From: Planctomycetota bacterium
Lineage (GTDB): Bacteria > Planctomycetota > UBA1135
Length of the DNA stretch: 32,159 nucleotides
Direction: 5' to 3'
NCBI GenBank assembly: GCA_014382805.1
Contig: JACNIZ010000241.1
Span: forward strand, 1 to 32,159
Below the pieces are notes generated by a model. The model saw only the letters and a list, made by a program, of their open reading frames with translations, had not been told where the DNA came from and did no database searches. The position numbers were made by a program, and so were the translations under genes. Below, piece by piece: positions 18,940 through 27,847 of the stretch (position 1 is the first letter of the stretch; each line of letters starts with the position of its first letter).

Positions 18940-19963
18940 CGATGACTTCTTCGGGCAAAGGATCTTTGAGCGGTTTGACGTTAGTGAGTAGATCAGCCAC
19001 CACCATGCCCGCGCCGACGCCATCCAAACGCGCGCGGTAATCCATCACGATGCGGTGAATCAAAGCGGGCGAAACCACTCGGTTGACATTGTCAAAGCCG
19101 ACGGTTGGTTTACCATCGATAAGAGCATCTACTCGCGCCGATTCGGCTATAGAAATGGCGGCGCGAGGAGATGCACCGTAGCGCACGTATTCGCGCACCA
19201 TTTTTGGCGCCGCTTCGGCCGCGGGGTGGGTGGCTTCACACAAGCGCGCGATATATGAAAGCACCGCTTTCGGAATATGCACTCGACCCGCGAGGTTGGA
19301 AAATTTTTCGAACTCGGCGCCATCGGCAACTGCTTCAGGTTGCGGCGGACGGCCATGGCGTCGGCTGCCGACGATGGCTTCCAACACAGCAACGCTGACC
19401 GGGCCGACGTCGACCTTGAACATGAATCGGTCGAGCTGCGCTTCCGGTAAGGGGTAGGTGCCTTCCATTTCGATGGGGTTTTGCGTCGCCAATACGAAAA
19501 AGGGTCTGGGTAAGTCGCGCGTTTCACCGAGCACGGTCACCCGCGCTTCGGCCATGGCTTCCAGCAGCGCCGATTGGGTTTTAGGCGAGGCGCGGTTGAT
19601 TTCATCGGCCAGAAGCAAATTGCAAAACACGGGTCCGGGGCGAAATACAAAATCCTTTCCAGTCGCTGTTTCTTGCAGCACGTGGCCGCCGGTGATGTCG
19701 CCAGGCAGCAGGTCAGGCGTGAATTGAACGCGTTGGAATTGCAAGCTAAGCAATCTGGCCAAGCCTTTCACCAACTCAGTTTTGCCCAAACCAGGCAAAC
19801 CTTCCAACAATACGTGACCGCCCGCCAGCGAAGCCGTAACCACCGAGCGCACCAGGTCCTCTTGCCCAAGGATGACCGCATTCAAGCCGTCCATCAGCCG
19901 CTGGCCGAGTTGCTGACAGCTTTGGACTTCGCTGTCATTGAGATAAGAGTATTGCTGATCCAT
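18932..19963 (-). CDS. MoxR family AAA+ ATPase
   Basis: EGLPGLGKTELVKGLARLLSLQFQRVQFTPDLLPGDITG, LLLADEINRASPKTQSALLEAMAE, ATQNPIEMEGTYPLPEAQLDRFMFK. Confidence 0.97.
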   Translation of the reverse strand: MDQQYSYLNDSEVQSCQQLGQRLMDGLNAVILGQEDLVRSVVTASLAGGHVLLEGLPGLGKTELVKGLARLLSLQFQRVQFTPDLLPGDITGGHVLQETATGKDFVFRPGPVFCNLLLADEINRASPKTQSALLEAMAEARVTVLGETRDLPRPFFVLATQNPIEMEGTYPLPEAQLDRFMFKVDVGPVSVAVLEAIVGSRRHGRPPQPEAVADGAEFEKFSNLAGRVHIPKAVLSYIARLCEATHPAAEAAPKMVREYVRYGASPRAAISIAESARVDALIDGKPTVGFDNVNRVVSPALIHRIVMDYRARLDGVGAGMVVADLLTNVKPLKDPLPEEVIDG

Positions 19964-19992
19964 GTTGATTGCCTAAAAGTGCCAAAGTTTAC

Positions 19993-21480
19993 TTAATCCT
20001 TTGGCTTGAAGAAGCGTTTCACCGCTTGTCGATGGTCCGGATTCATGCGCCGTTTCCAAACGGTTTCGCCGGGCGTACTGGTCACCACATCCGCCGCGCC
20101 GACGCCCTCGGCTTTGGCATCAACCGTCGGCGCAGTCGACGTCATGCGGATGATTTCCATCGCCTCTTCGGGCGAATCGGGCGCCGCCATCGACGTCCAT
20201 TTCATTTGATCGCGAAGGTCGGGCGTTTCGTCTCCCCAAGTCAGAGGTACTGATCCTGGGCCACGGGTAATGCCAGCGCCAGTGCCGGCCTGGGCGGTGG
20301 TGCCACTACCTTTTCCAGGTACGGACATTGCACTTTGGCCCATTTCTAGCGCCAACATTTCCGCCAACTCGCTCATGGAATGGGTGCCAGCTTCCATGCC
20401 TTCCATTCTTTGCATGTTTTTCAACAAGCCTTGTTTCGCCAATTCCGCCAACTTTTCTAGCGCCGCTTGCGAAAGCTGCCCGGACAGCATTTCGGCCAGC
20501 TTTTTGGCCAACTCGGGGTCTAGCTTCATGCCGCGTGCAAGTTCGCCGAGCTGATCCAACATGCCCGATTCAGCCAGCTTTTTGAGTTGCTCTAGAAACT
20601 CCTCCGACAAGCCGTTTTTGGCCAGTTGCTCCAGGAATTCAGCGTTCAACGGCATTTCGGGCAGCGCACCATCTTCCTTCATTTTTTCGGCGAGCTCACC
20701 CAGCATATCCAACGCGTTTTCGCGCTGCATCGGGTCTTCAGCGGCGGCGTCGCGCGCGGCATCGGCACTTTGGCGGAGCTGATCTTCCAGCTGCTGTGCT
20801 TCTTCGGCGGCAACCGATTCCATCCGCGATTCCAATTGGTCCAAGGCTTCGCGTAGCGCCTCGCCTTCGGGCTGATCGGGATTGGATTCGGAGGTGAGTG
20901 CTTCCAGATTCTGTTGGATTTCTTCGCGTAGTTGCTCGTCTAGCACCAAAGTTTCGTCCAACGCCTCGGCCAACTGCTGCAACTCCTCGATGCGCCGCTG
21001 CGAAATGGGGTCGTTGCTCACTGCGGCGGGAACGCGCACGGGTAGGAATAAGGTGGCGGCGAAAAACAGCAGGCCAGGCAGTAGAGTGCGCAATATTCGG
21101 CGGATGTCCGGTCGCGGCTGAGTCTGGACTTCCATCCGATGCGAGCTGAGCCGGGCGATATCTGCGGTAGAAGGGTTTTTAAGTCTTTCTAGCTCAAACA
21201 GCAGCAGTCCAGCACCGCCGGCGCGCAGGTCGAGCAAGGTCGCAATTTGCTCGTCGTTGACCTGGCGCTGAGCAAACTTCCGAATTGCCCAAATCAAGCC
21301 GACGCCGACGCCAAGCAGCAGCGCGGGGGCGTCCCATTGATATCCATAAACTCGACCCAAAACCACCGCACAGCCGCCGATCAATAGCCCAATTCCGCAC
21401 CCGGTGCCAGCCAAGCTCATGGCTAGAGCCTGGTTCCAGCGGCGGCGGTCGCGCCGGACTTGTAGTTGAAGGTCGGACAT
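19993..21480 (-). CDS. Membrane-anchored coiled-coil protein (DUF4175-like architecture, tentative)
   Basis: N-terminal TM segments, then a long acidic, Leu/Ala-rich helical region (LEDQLRQSADAARDAAAEDPMQRENALDMLGELAEKMKEDG...). Start ATG at 21480 (MSDLQLQVRRDRRRW). Confidence 0.7.
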   Translation of the reverse strand: MSDLQLQVRRDRRRWNQALAMSLAGTGCGIGLLIGGCAVVLGRVYGYQWDAPALLLGVGVGLIWAIRKFAQRQVNDEQIATLLDLRAGGAGLLLFELERLKNPSTADIARLSSHRMEVQTQPRPDIRRILRTLLPGLLFFAATLFLPVRVPAAVSNDPISQRRIEELQQLAEALDETLVLDEQLREEIQQNLEALTSESNPDQPEGEALREALDQLESRMESVAAEEAQQLEDQLRQSADAARDAAAEDPMQRENALDMLGELAEKMKEDGALPEMPLNAEFLEQLAKNGLSEEFLEQLKKLAESGMLDQLGELARGMKLDPELAKKLAEMLSGQLSQAALEKLAELAKQGLLKNMQRMEGMEAGTHSMSELAEMLALEMGQSAMSVPGKGSGTTAQAGTGAGITRGPGSVPLTWGDETPDLRDQMKWTSMAAPDSPEEAMEIIRMTSTAPTVDAKAEGVGAADVVTSTPGETVWKRRMNPDHRQAVKRFFKPKD

Positions 21481-21581
21481 GGAAGGGAGAGCCCCTAAAG
21501 GTAGGGTGGGGTACCCTTCGCCTTGGGAATAACGGTACCGCGTTTGCAACGGTTCAGAAAGCGGCCTATACCTGGAGTCCG

Positions 21582-22031
21582 ATGATCGAGGAAATAGTCA
21601 ATTACTTTGAGTTCGCCGGCCCAGTCGGCACCGCCGGGCAGCCGTCGGCCGAACAGTTTGCCGACGTAGCGCTCGCCGGGTTTCACAGTGTTATCAACTT
21701 GTCTATGCCGGATGCGCACTACGCAATCCCGCATGAGGGCAGCCTAGTGACTGCTCACGGCCTCAATTATTTCCACATCCCAGTGCCGTTCGACGCCCCG
21801 GAGGCCGAACATTTGAGCCTGTTCATCAAACTGATGAACTCTTTGGGCCACGACGGAATTTTTGTCCATTGCGGCGCAAACATGCGCGTTTCGGCGTTCA
21901 TGTACCACTATTTGCAATGGAATCGCGGCCTCACCGCCGAGCAAGCGACGTCACCCATCTTGCGGGCATGGTTACCGCGCATGGACCCGATTTGGCGACG
22001 GTTTCTTGAGCTGTCCCAGACCTTGCCCTGA
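21582..22031 (+). CDS. Protein tyrosine phosphatase-like protein
   Basis: Y-FEFAGPVGTAGQPSAEQFADVALAGFHSVINLSMPD...HIPVPFDAPEAEHLSLF and the P-loop-like FVHCGANMRVSAFMY. Confidence 0.78.
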   Translation: MIEEIVNYFEFAGPVGTAGQPSAEQFADVALAGFHSVINLSMPDAHYAIPHEGSLVTAHGLNYFHIPVPFDAPEAEHLSLFIKLMNSLGHDGIFVHCGANMRVSAFMYHYLQWNRGLTAEQATSPILRAWLPRMDPIWRRFLELSQTLP

Positions 22032-22063
22032 GCCGACTACTCTTTGAGGCTTATACTCCATTC

Positions 22064-23680
22064 ATGGCAGTCGCATGCACCAGCCTTATTTTGTTTTTAT
22101 CGCTACATTTAGCGATTCAGAACCCTGAAGCCACGCCACTGGAAGTTGGCAAGCTACTCTCCGTGGAAGCCAGCGAAGAGGGAGATTATTTTTACAATTT
22201 CCCAGCCCGCAGCGGGGATCGCGTCGAAGGTCACGTCATGCAAGGGGATGACGCCAAAGTGATCCTGACCTCGCCGGACGGGAGTCAAATTTGGGAGTTT
22301 GATTACAAGCCTTCCGGCGCCGAGGCTTTTCATTTAATCGCGCCTTCGGATGGTATCTACCAGCTTCAGGTGAAAACCAAAGGCAGTTTTGAGATCTACT
22401 TGGCAATGGTTGAGCCTGAAGCGTCCGATGCGGAAGAAAAGCTGGCGCAGGCAATCAAGCTGCTGCCCCCGAATCGTCCGGGCCAAGCAGTGATGATCTT
22501 CGAAGGGTCGCAATTGGTGTACCAAAAAATATTAGGCATGGCCGACGTCCAGCGCCAAATTCCACTAACCATGGAAACACCCATCCCAATGGAGTTTTTA
22601 GATGAGCAGATTTTGGCTTATGCAATCGGGACCTTGATTCAACAGGAGAAAGTTTCTGCCACATCGCTGGTGAGTGAAGTCATACCAGAGTTCCGATGGG
22701 GAGCTTCGTTAACAATTGAAAATTTGGTAGGTGGAAGGTCTGGTTTACCTAATTTGCAAGCTCTGCATCGGTTCAGGATCGGTGATCGCAAAGCCTCGCC
22801 GTCTTACCAGCAAATGGCAAATCAACTCATCCAACTTAGCCGATTGAGCTTTGAGCCGGGTGGACTTTCCGATCATAGAGATGCCGACCATGTCGCTTTA
22901 CGGCTTATCATTGAACGGGTCGGCGGACTAGCATTTGATGAATGGATTAAGGGGAACCTGTTTCAGCCTTTGGGGATGAAAAAATCTTATTACTCTGCAA
23001 TTGGGGAAATCCAGCTGGAGGTGCTTCGACCGTCTTATTTTTCCAATTCGAAATGGGTGAGTACACGATTGAACGATTGGGAATTTCATCGGCCGGTGTT
23101 GAACCTGGCGGATTGGGCTTTATGGCAAAAGCGAATGATGGAACTGAGTGAAATAGGGGATTGCGGTTGTTGCAGGACATTTTTGGGCACGCATATTAGG
23201 GCGGGGAATAAATTGGCCAGGGTGGAATATGAAGAAGAAAGTGAGCTTTGGAGTTTAAGAGTTAATGCCTACTCTTCGTTGAGCCCAGCAAATTTACCAG
23301 CATTGGCAATGGCCCTATTGATTCACGGAAAGGAATGGAAATCATCTTTTACAAAATTCCAGAATGTGGTTGGTCTCGGTGGAGGCAGTTTTCAGAAGTA
23401 TCGTAAGTTAGCTAGAGTCGCCTCCGAAAAACTTTGTGGAACTTATTATTGTCGGGATGTGGATCTTGAATTAACCCTTATTTTGGATGAATGGAATAAC
23501 TTTTCTGCGGTACTTCCTTATGCCACGATTCCGCTAAAAGTGCCGATTGAGCCACGTACCTTGATTTCAAATTCAGATTGGTTTTCAAAGATCAGTTTCG
23601 ACCCACCGGTAGAAGGGGTATTCCAAGAGTTTCAGTTGCGTGGCAACACATTCGCAAACCTGTCATTTAAGCGCAAATAG
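22064..23680 (+). CDS. Serine hydrolase/beta-lactamase-like protein with apparently degenerate active site
   Basis: Class C-like scaffold: LSFEPGGLSDHRDADHVALRLIIERVGGLAFDEWIKGNLFQPLGMKKSYYS, LTIENLVGGRSGLPNL, C-terminal GTYYCRDVDLELTLILDEWNNF...VFQEFQLRGNTFANLSFKRK. N-terminal PPC-like region GDRVEGHVMQGDDAKVILTSPDG. Confidence 0.75.
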   Translation: MAVACTSLILFLSLHLAIQNPEATPLEVGKLLSVEASEEGDYFYNFPARSGDRVEGHVMQGDDAKVILTSPDGSQIWEFDYKPSGAEAFHLIAPSDGIYQLQVKTKGSFEIYLAMVEPEASDAEEKLAQAIKLLPPNRPGQAVMIFEGSQLVYQKILGMADVQRQIPLTMETPIPMEFLDEQILAYAIGTLIQQEKVSATSLVSEVIPEFRWGASLTIENLVGGRSGLPNLQALHRFRIGDRKASPSYQQMANQLIQLSRLSFEPGGLSDHRDADHVALRLIIERVGGLAFDEWIKGNLFQPLGMKKSYYSAIGEIQLEVLRPSYFSNSKWVSTRLNDWEFHRPVLNLADWALWQKRMMELSEIGDCGCCRTFLGTHIRAGNKLARVEYEEESELWSLRVNAYSSLSPANLPALAMALLIHGKEWKSSFTKFQNVVGLGGGSFQKYRKLARVASEKLCGTYYCRDVDLELTLILDEWNNFSAVLPYATIPLKVPIEPRTLISNSDWFSKISFDPPVEGVFQEFQLRGNTFANLSFKRK

Positions 23681-23709
23681 ATGTCATGCTCTGCCACTAA
23701 ACATCGGAC

Positions 23710-24969
23710 CTAAAAACTTGCCACTAACCGCAGGCCGATAACCGTCGCATTGCCCAGGCTGGGATCGCCGCTGGGATTGATGATGTACTGGATGTCCGGT
23801 TGGATGGAAAACCAGTCGTTGATTCGGTAATGGTAAGTCAGCTCGATCGCGGTTTCCCACGCCTGCCAACTGCCACCAAGGGCCGAGGCTGATTGGAATT
23901 CATCACTGAGATGAGCGGCCCCGATGGCGCATCCAGCTTGATCGGCATCCCGACCAGGGATGGCACCGGTGTAAACCAAGCCGCCACCAAGAAACAAATC
24001 CACCGGCTGCACGCGGCCGTCGGCGATGCCGGTACGCGTATAGAAATTTAATCCCTGCTCCGGGTCGGCGGCCTCATGGAACAAGGATTTTTCCATGATT
24101 AGATAAACGCCCGGTGCCGATCTTTGCTGAACCAATTCACCGCTAGAGTCAGTGCGCGTCCAATGATCAAAGTCATTGGTGTAAGTCCAAACTCCCAGCG
24201 CCAATTTTTCAAAACTTGGATTGCGGATGCCGATTTCCCCCGTCATCAGCACGCCATCTTGGCCCTGCAACAGCACGTGAGTGCCGTTGTGGTTGTGGGG
24301 GTCTCCGGGCACGCCGTCGAGGAGGGCAAACTGAGCGTAGGTCGATTCGGTGGGTTGGAATTGGAATCGCGCAGCTAACGAAGCAACCGGGAAGATCGAC
24401 GGACCGTTGCGCCCAGATAATCCGAATTCTGGCCCTATACCCTGCGCGCTATTGAGAAACAAACCACTACTCGGAAGGGCATTAAATTCAGAATTGAGGT
24501 CAAATAACCCCACTAGCAATGAGCTGCGCGAAGCAAATAGATCTTGTTCCAGCCACGCCTCATAAATCCGGGCGGTGGAGGGAGCTTCAATATTGCTAAC
24601 GGCTTGAATGTCGCCGACACGCTCACTGATGCTGCCGCCTTGAATTCCCAATCCATAGGCAAAGGCTCTGGCCCCGGTCCAGCCAACCAAGTTCTCCAAA
24701 TCCCAGGTTGCAGCTAACTTGAACAGCCCAAGAGCCTCATTCCCTCGGCTGACGCCGCCGTTCAAATTGGTAAATAAATCCAACGTGTATTCGACCTTGT
24801 AAGCGAATCCGGACTCATTGCCGTCGGCTAACTCTTGGCCGCTTGCTGTGTTCCACGCCAGCGCATGCGCGATCAAGCTAAGGATCCAAAAAGAGGGAGT
24901 GATGCCGACGTGCGCCATGATTGGGAGGGCCCCAATTGAGAGGAGGTCGCAAATTCTAGGATGGCGCAA
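23710..24969 (-). CDS. OprB-like carbohydrate porin
   Basis: WDLENLVGWTGARAFAYGLGIQGG, RIYEAWLEQDLF, GLFDLNSEFNALPSSGLFLNS and C-terminal ELTYHYRINDWFSIQPDIQYIINPSG...LRLVASF. The M at 24918 gives a better signal peptide. Confidence 0.88.
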   Translation of the reverse strand: MRHPRICDLLSIGALPIMAHVGITPSFWILSLIAHALAWNTASGQELADGNESGFAYKVEYTLDLFTNLNGGVSRGNEALGLFKLAATWDLENLVGWTGARAFAYGLGIQGGSISERVGDIQAVSNIEAPSTARIYEAWLEQDLFASRSSLLVGLFDLNSEFNALPSSGLFLNSAQGIGPEFGLSGRNGPSIFPVASLAARFQFQPTESTYAQFALLDGVPGDPHNHNGTHVLLQGQDGVLMTGEIGIRNPSFEKLALGVWTYTNDFDHWTRTDSSGELVQQRSAPGVYLIMEKSLFHEAADPEQGLNFYTRTGIADGRVQPVDLFLGGGLVYTGAIPGRDADQAGCAIGAAHLSDEFQSASALGGSWQAWETAIELTYHYRINDWFSIQPDIQYIINPSGDPSLGNATVIGLRLVASF

Positions 24970-25200
24970 GTCCTCGACTAGTTTACTTTTGGATATATTT
25001 AGGGGTTTGATGAAGCTGAAACTTTAAGCCGGACAACCCTTCATTGAAAGGAACAACCTGCACGTTGAACTATGTTTATCATTCACCTCTCTCCCAATGG
25101 TAGTTTTGGTACCCGGACCACTACACCAATGCCTCGATCGCAACGCCTACCAACTTGTCCCTCACATCCAATCAACCCGAAACCTACCCGTGGTATATCC

Positions 25201-25285
25201 GTCGTGTCGGCCGTTGCACGCCGGGGCGCATCAGGTCGAGCGTAGCGACCTGTCTAAGCCGCCGGCGTGCAACGGCCGACACGAC
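25201..25285. repeat. Long nested inverted repeat (24-bp perfect arms plus inner 7-bp stem)
   Basis: GTCGTGTCGGCCGTTGCACGCCGG (25201-25224) is the exact reverse complement of 25262-25285. The loop contains CAGGTCG (25232-25238) pairing with CGACCTG (25246-25252). Confidence 0.97.
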
Positions 25286-25294
25286 ACATAAACC

Positions 25295-25327
25295 AAAAAA
25301 AGGGACCGCACCGAAGTGCAGCCCCTT
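25295..25327 (-). terminator. Intrinsic terminator downstream of groEL
   Basis: On the minus strand, AAGGGGCTGCACTTCGGTGCGGTCCCTTTTTTT: GCAC-UUCG-GUGC stem with flanking pairs and a T-run. Confidence 0.78.
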
Positions 25328-25373
25328 GAGTTGGCGCGGTGTTTTGAACCGCACCGAATTGGAAGCAGCAGGC

Positions 25374-27038
25374 TTAGAAGCCCATGCCGCCCATTCCACC
25401 CATACCGCCCATGCCACCCATTGGGTCGCCGCCGGCACCCGGAGGCATGGCTGAGGCAGGCTGTGGAACTTCGGAAACCAGGGCTTCGGTGGTGAGCAGC
25501 AAGGTTGCGACGGAAGCGGCGTTTTGCAGAGCAATGCGCACAACTTTGGTCGGGTCGATGATGCCAGACTTGAACAAGTCTTCGTAAACACCAGTGGCAG
25601 CGTTGTAGCCTTTGTTGAAAGCCTTTTCGTTACGCACTTTTTCGACGATGACTGCACCGTCCAAGCCAGCGTTAACAGCAATCTGACGCAGTGGCGCTTC
25701 TAGCGCGCGCATCACGATTTGGGCACCGAACAACTGGTCACCCTTCAGGTCCAACTTAGCGATTTCGACTTGAGCGCGAATCAGTGAAGTGCCGCCACCA
25801 GGCAGAATGCCTTCTTCGGAAGCAGCGCGAACAGCAGCCAACGCATCGTCGACGCGGTCCTTCTTCTCTTTCATCTCAGCTTCGGTAGCAGCGCCTACAT
25901 TCAGCACCGCAACACCGCCAGCCAACTTGGCTAAACGCTCGAGCAATTTCTCTTTGTCGTAATCCGAAGTGGTGCGCTCGATTTCGTTGCGCAACTGCTC
26001 CATACGGCCATTGATCTTGTCCTGAGTGCCCGCACCTTCGATGATCGTGGTGTCATCCTTGGTGATGATGACGCGCTTGGCGCGACCCAAATCCTCGATG
26101 GTTGCGGTCTCCAACTTGTGACCCATTTCTTCCATTAAAGCGGTACCACCAGTCAAGGTCGCGATGTCTTCCATCATCGCCTTACGACGATCACCGAAGC
26201 CCGGAGCCTTCACTGCACAGCACTTGAAGATACCGCGCAAACGGTTAACTACCAAAGTAGCCAGCGCTTCGCCTTCAATATCCTCAGCCATCACCAACAG
26301 CGGCTTGCCACTCTTGGCAACCTGCTCCAGCAGCGGCAACATGTCGCGAATGTTGGAAATCTTCTTCTCGAAGATCAGCACGTAAGCGTCTTCCAGCTCA
26401 CACTCCAAAGTTTCCGCGTTGGTGGCGAAGTGCGGCGACAAGTAACCCTTATCGAACTGCATGCCTTTGACCTCTTCGATGGTAGTTTCCAACGAGCGGC
26501 CTTCTTCCACGGTGATGACTCCGTCGGCGCCGACTTTGTCCCAAGCTTCCGCCAACTTTTCGCCAATTTCGACGTCGTTGTTGGCAGCAACTGTTGCCAC
26601 CTGCTGAATTTCGTCGCGACCTTTCACCGGCTTCGACTTATCGCCGAGGAACTTGGTGACGGCAGCAACTGCAGCTTCAATGCCGCGCTTTAACTCAACC
26701 GGGTTTGCCCCAGCGGTTACGTTGCGCAGACCTTCGACGAAAATCGCCTCAGCCAACACGGTGGCGGTAGTGGTGCCGTCGCCAGCAACGTCGGAAGTTT
26801 TGGAGCTGACCTGACGGACCAGCTGGGCGCCAATGTTTTCGTAACTGTTTGATAGCTCGATTTCGCGAGCAACCGAAACGCCGTCCTTAGTCACCATCGG
26901 GGTGCCAAAGGATTTTTCGATGATTACGTTGCGACCGCGTGGGCCGAGCGTAACTTTGACCGCAGCGGCAAGCTTTTTAACACCCATCCGGATGTGCTCG
27001 CGAGCCTCTTGGTCAAAAGAGATTTTTTTAACTGCCAT
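25374..27038 (-). CDS. groEL: 60 kDa chaperonin GroEL
   Basis: [51 protein letters not shown] and C-terminal GGM repeats ([19 protein letters not shown]). Confidence 0.99.
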   Translation of the reverse strand: MAVKKISFDQEAREHIRMGVKKLAAAVKVTLGPRGRNVIIEKSFGTPMVTKDGVSVAREIELSNSYENIGAQLVRQVSSKTSDVAGDGTTTATVLAEAIFVEGLRNVTAGANPVELKRGIEAAVAAVTKFLGDKSKPVKGRDEIQQVATVAANNDVEIGEKLAEAWDKVGADGVITVEEGRSLETTIEEVKGMQFDKGYLSPHFATNAETLECELEDAYVLIFEKKISNIRDMLPLLEQVAKSGKPLLVMAEDIEGEALATLVVNRLRGIFKCCAVKAPGFGDRRKAMMEDIATLTGGTALMEEMGHKLETATIEDLGRAKRVIITKDDTTIIEGAGTQDKINGRMEQLRNEIERTTSDYDKEKLLERLAKLAGGVAVLNVGAATEAEMKEKKDRVDDALAAVRAASEEGILPGGGTSLIRAQVEIAKLDLKGDQLFGAQIVMRALEAPLRQIAVNAGLDGAVIVEKVRNEKAFNKGYNAATGVYEDLFKSGIIDPTKVVRIALQNAASVATLLLTTEALVSEVPQPASAMPPGAGGDPMGGMGGMGGMGGMGF

Positions 27039-27062
27039 GACGAATCCTATGAATGATTTTGA

Positions 27063-27371
27063 TTAACCAATGATTCCAAGGATGTCGTCCTCGGACATGA
27101 TGAGGTATTCCTGACCGTCCCACTCGACTTCGGTGCCGGCGTAGGAGGTGAAAAGCACGCGGTTGCCTGCAGCGACAGTGAACTCGGTGCGGCGACCGTC
27201 CTCCAGCAAGCGACCTTCGCCCAATGCGATGACCTTGCCTTCAGCTGGCTTTTCTTTAGCGGAATCAGGTAGCACAATGCCACCAGCGGAGATGTCGGCA
27301 GCTTCAGTGCGCTGCACGAGTACTTTGTCCGCGAGCGGACGGATGGCGACTTTTTTGGCGGTTTTAGCCAT
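27063..27371 (-). CDS. groES: 10 kDa co-chaperonin GroES
   Basis: IRPLADKVLVQRTEAADISAGGIVLPDSAKEKPAEGKVIALG...AGTEVEWDGQEYLIMSEDDILGII. Precedes groEL. Confidence 0.99.
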   Translation of the reverse strand: MAKTAKKVAIRPLADKVLVQRTEAADISAGGIVLPDSAKEKPAEGKVIALGEGRLLEDGRRTEFTVAAGNRVLFTSYAGTEVEWDGQEYLIMSEDDILGIIG

Positions 27372-27385
27372 GGTTTGCATTTGCC

Positions 27386-27754
27386 TTAGTGGCGATTCGA
27401 GATGATTTGTTCGACGGTAATGCGCAGGATTTCCGTCGGGACGGGTTTGCGCAACATGGTGATGGCACCCAACTCCAGCGCAGCCGTTTCAATGGCCGTG
27501 GAGGGGTTACCCGTCATCAGGATGGACGGCACAATGACGCCAGCGCTTTTGAGATGGCCAAGGATCTGGATGCCGGTCAAACTTGGCATGTGTACATCAA
27601 GTACGGTCAGATCAAAGGTGGTCTGCAGCAGCAGGCGCAGTGCCTGGGAGCCGTCGGCGGCCGTCAATACCTCGAAACCTGGGCGATGCAGCGTTTGCAC
27701 TATGGCTTGGCGGCAGTCGTCCTGATCGTCGGCTACGAGGATGCGGAACACCAT
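27386..27754 (-). CDS. Receiver-only (CheY-like) response regulator
   Basis: ILVADDQDD, phospho-acceptor LTVLDVHMP, ILMTGN, LRKPV. No output domain. Stop lies 14 nt before groES. Confidence 0.95.
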   Translation of the reverse strand: MVFRILVADDQDDCRQAIVQTLHRPGFEVLTAADGSQALRLLLQTTFDLTVLDVHMPSLTGIQILGHLKSAGVIVPSILMTGNPSTAIETAALELGAITMLRKPVPTEILRITVEQIISNRH

Positions 27755-27775
27755 GGGATTTCCCTGCCGTCTTAG

Positions 27776-27792
27776 AGCAAGCCGCGTGCCAA
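27776..27792 (-). promoter_or_regulatory. Candidate sigma-54 (RpoN) -24/-12 promoter
   Basis: Minus strand TTGGCACGCGGCTTGCT matches YTGGCACG-N4-TTGCW with GG-N10-GC spacing, 21 nt upstream of the response regulator ATG. Confidence 0.82.
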
Positions 27793-27821
27793 GCCAAAAC
27801 TGCCTTTTTGGCGCACTTTTT

Positions 27822-27844
27822 CGGCATTTGCGGCAGAAATGCCG
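27822..27844. promoter_or_regulatory. Inverted repeat, candidate activator binding site
   Basis: CGGCATTT-GCGGCAG-AAATGCCG: perfect 8-bp arms upstream of the sigma-54-like element, with no T-run on either side. Confidence 0.5.
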
Positions 27845-27847
27845 GGG

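Noticed and set aside
25374-25440. Short 9-nt periodic repeat, considered as a repeat array
   Set aside because: It encodes the normal GGM-rich C-terminal tail of GroEL.
27039-27420. CIRCE/HrcA operator in front of groES
   Set aside because: No TTAGCACTC-N9-GAGTGCTAA-like repeat was seen in the upstream spacer; only the sigma-54-like element and other inverted repeats are present.
27793-27812. GCCAAAA-N6-TTTTGGC as a terminator of the upstream gene
   Set aside because: No T-run follows on the minus strand and it lies adjacent to the sigma-54-like element, so I treat it only as a possible regulatory repeat.
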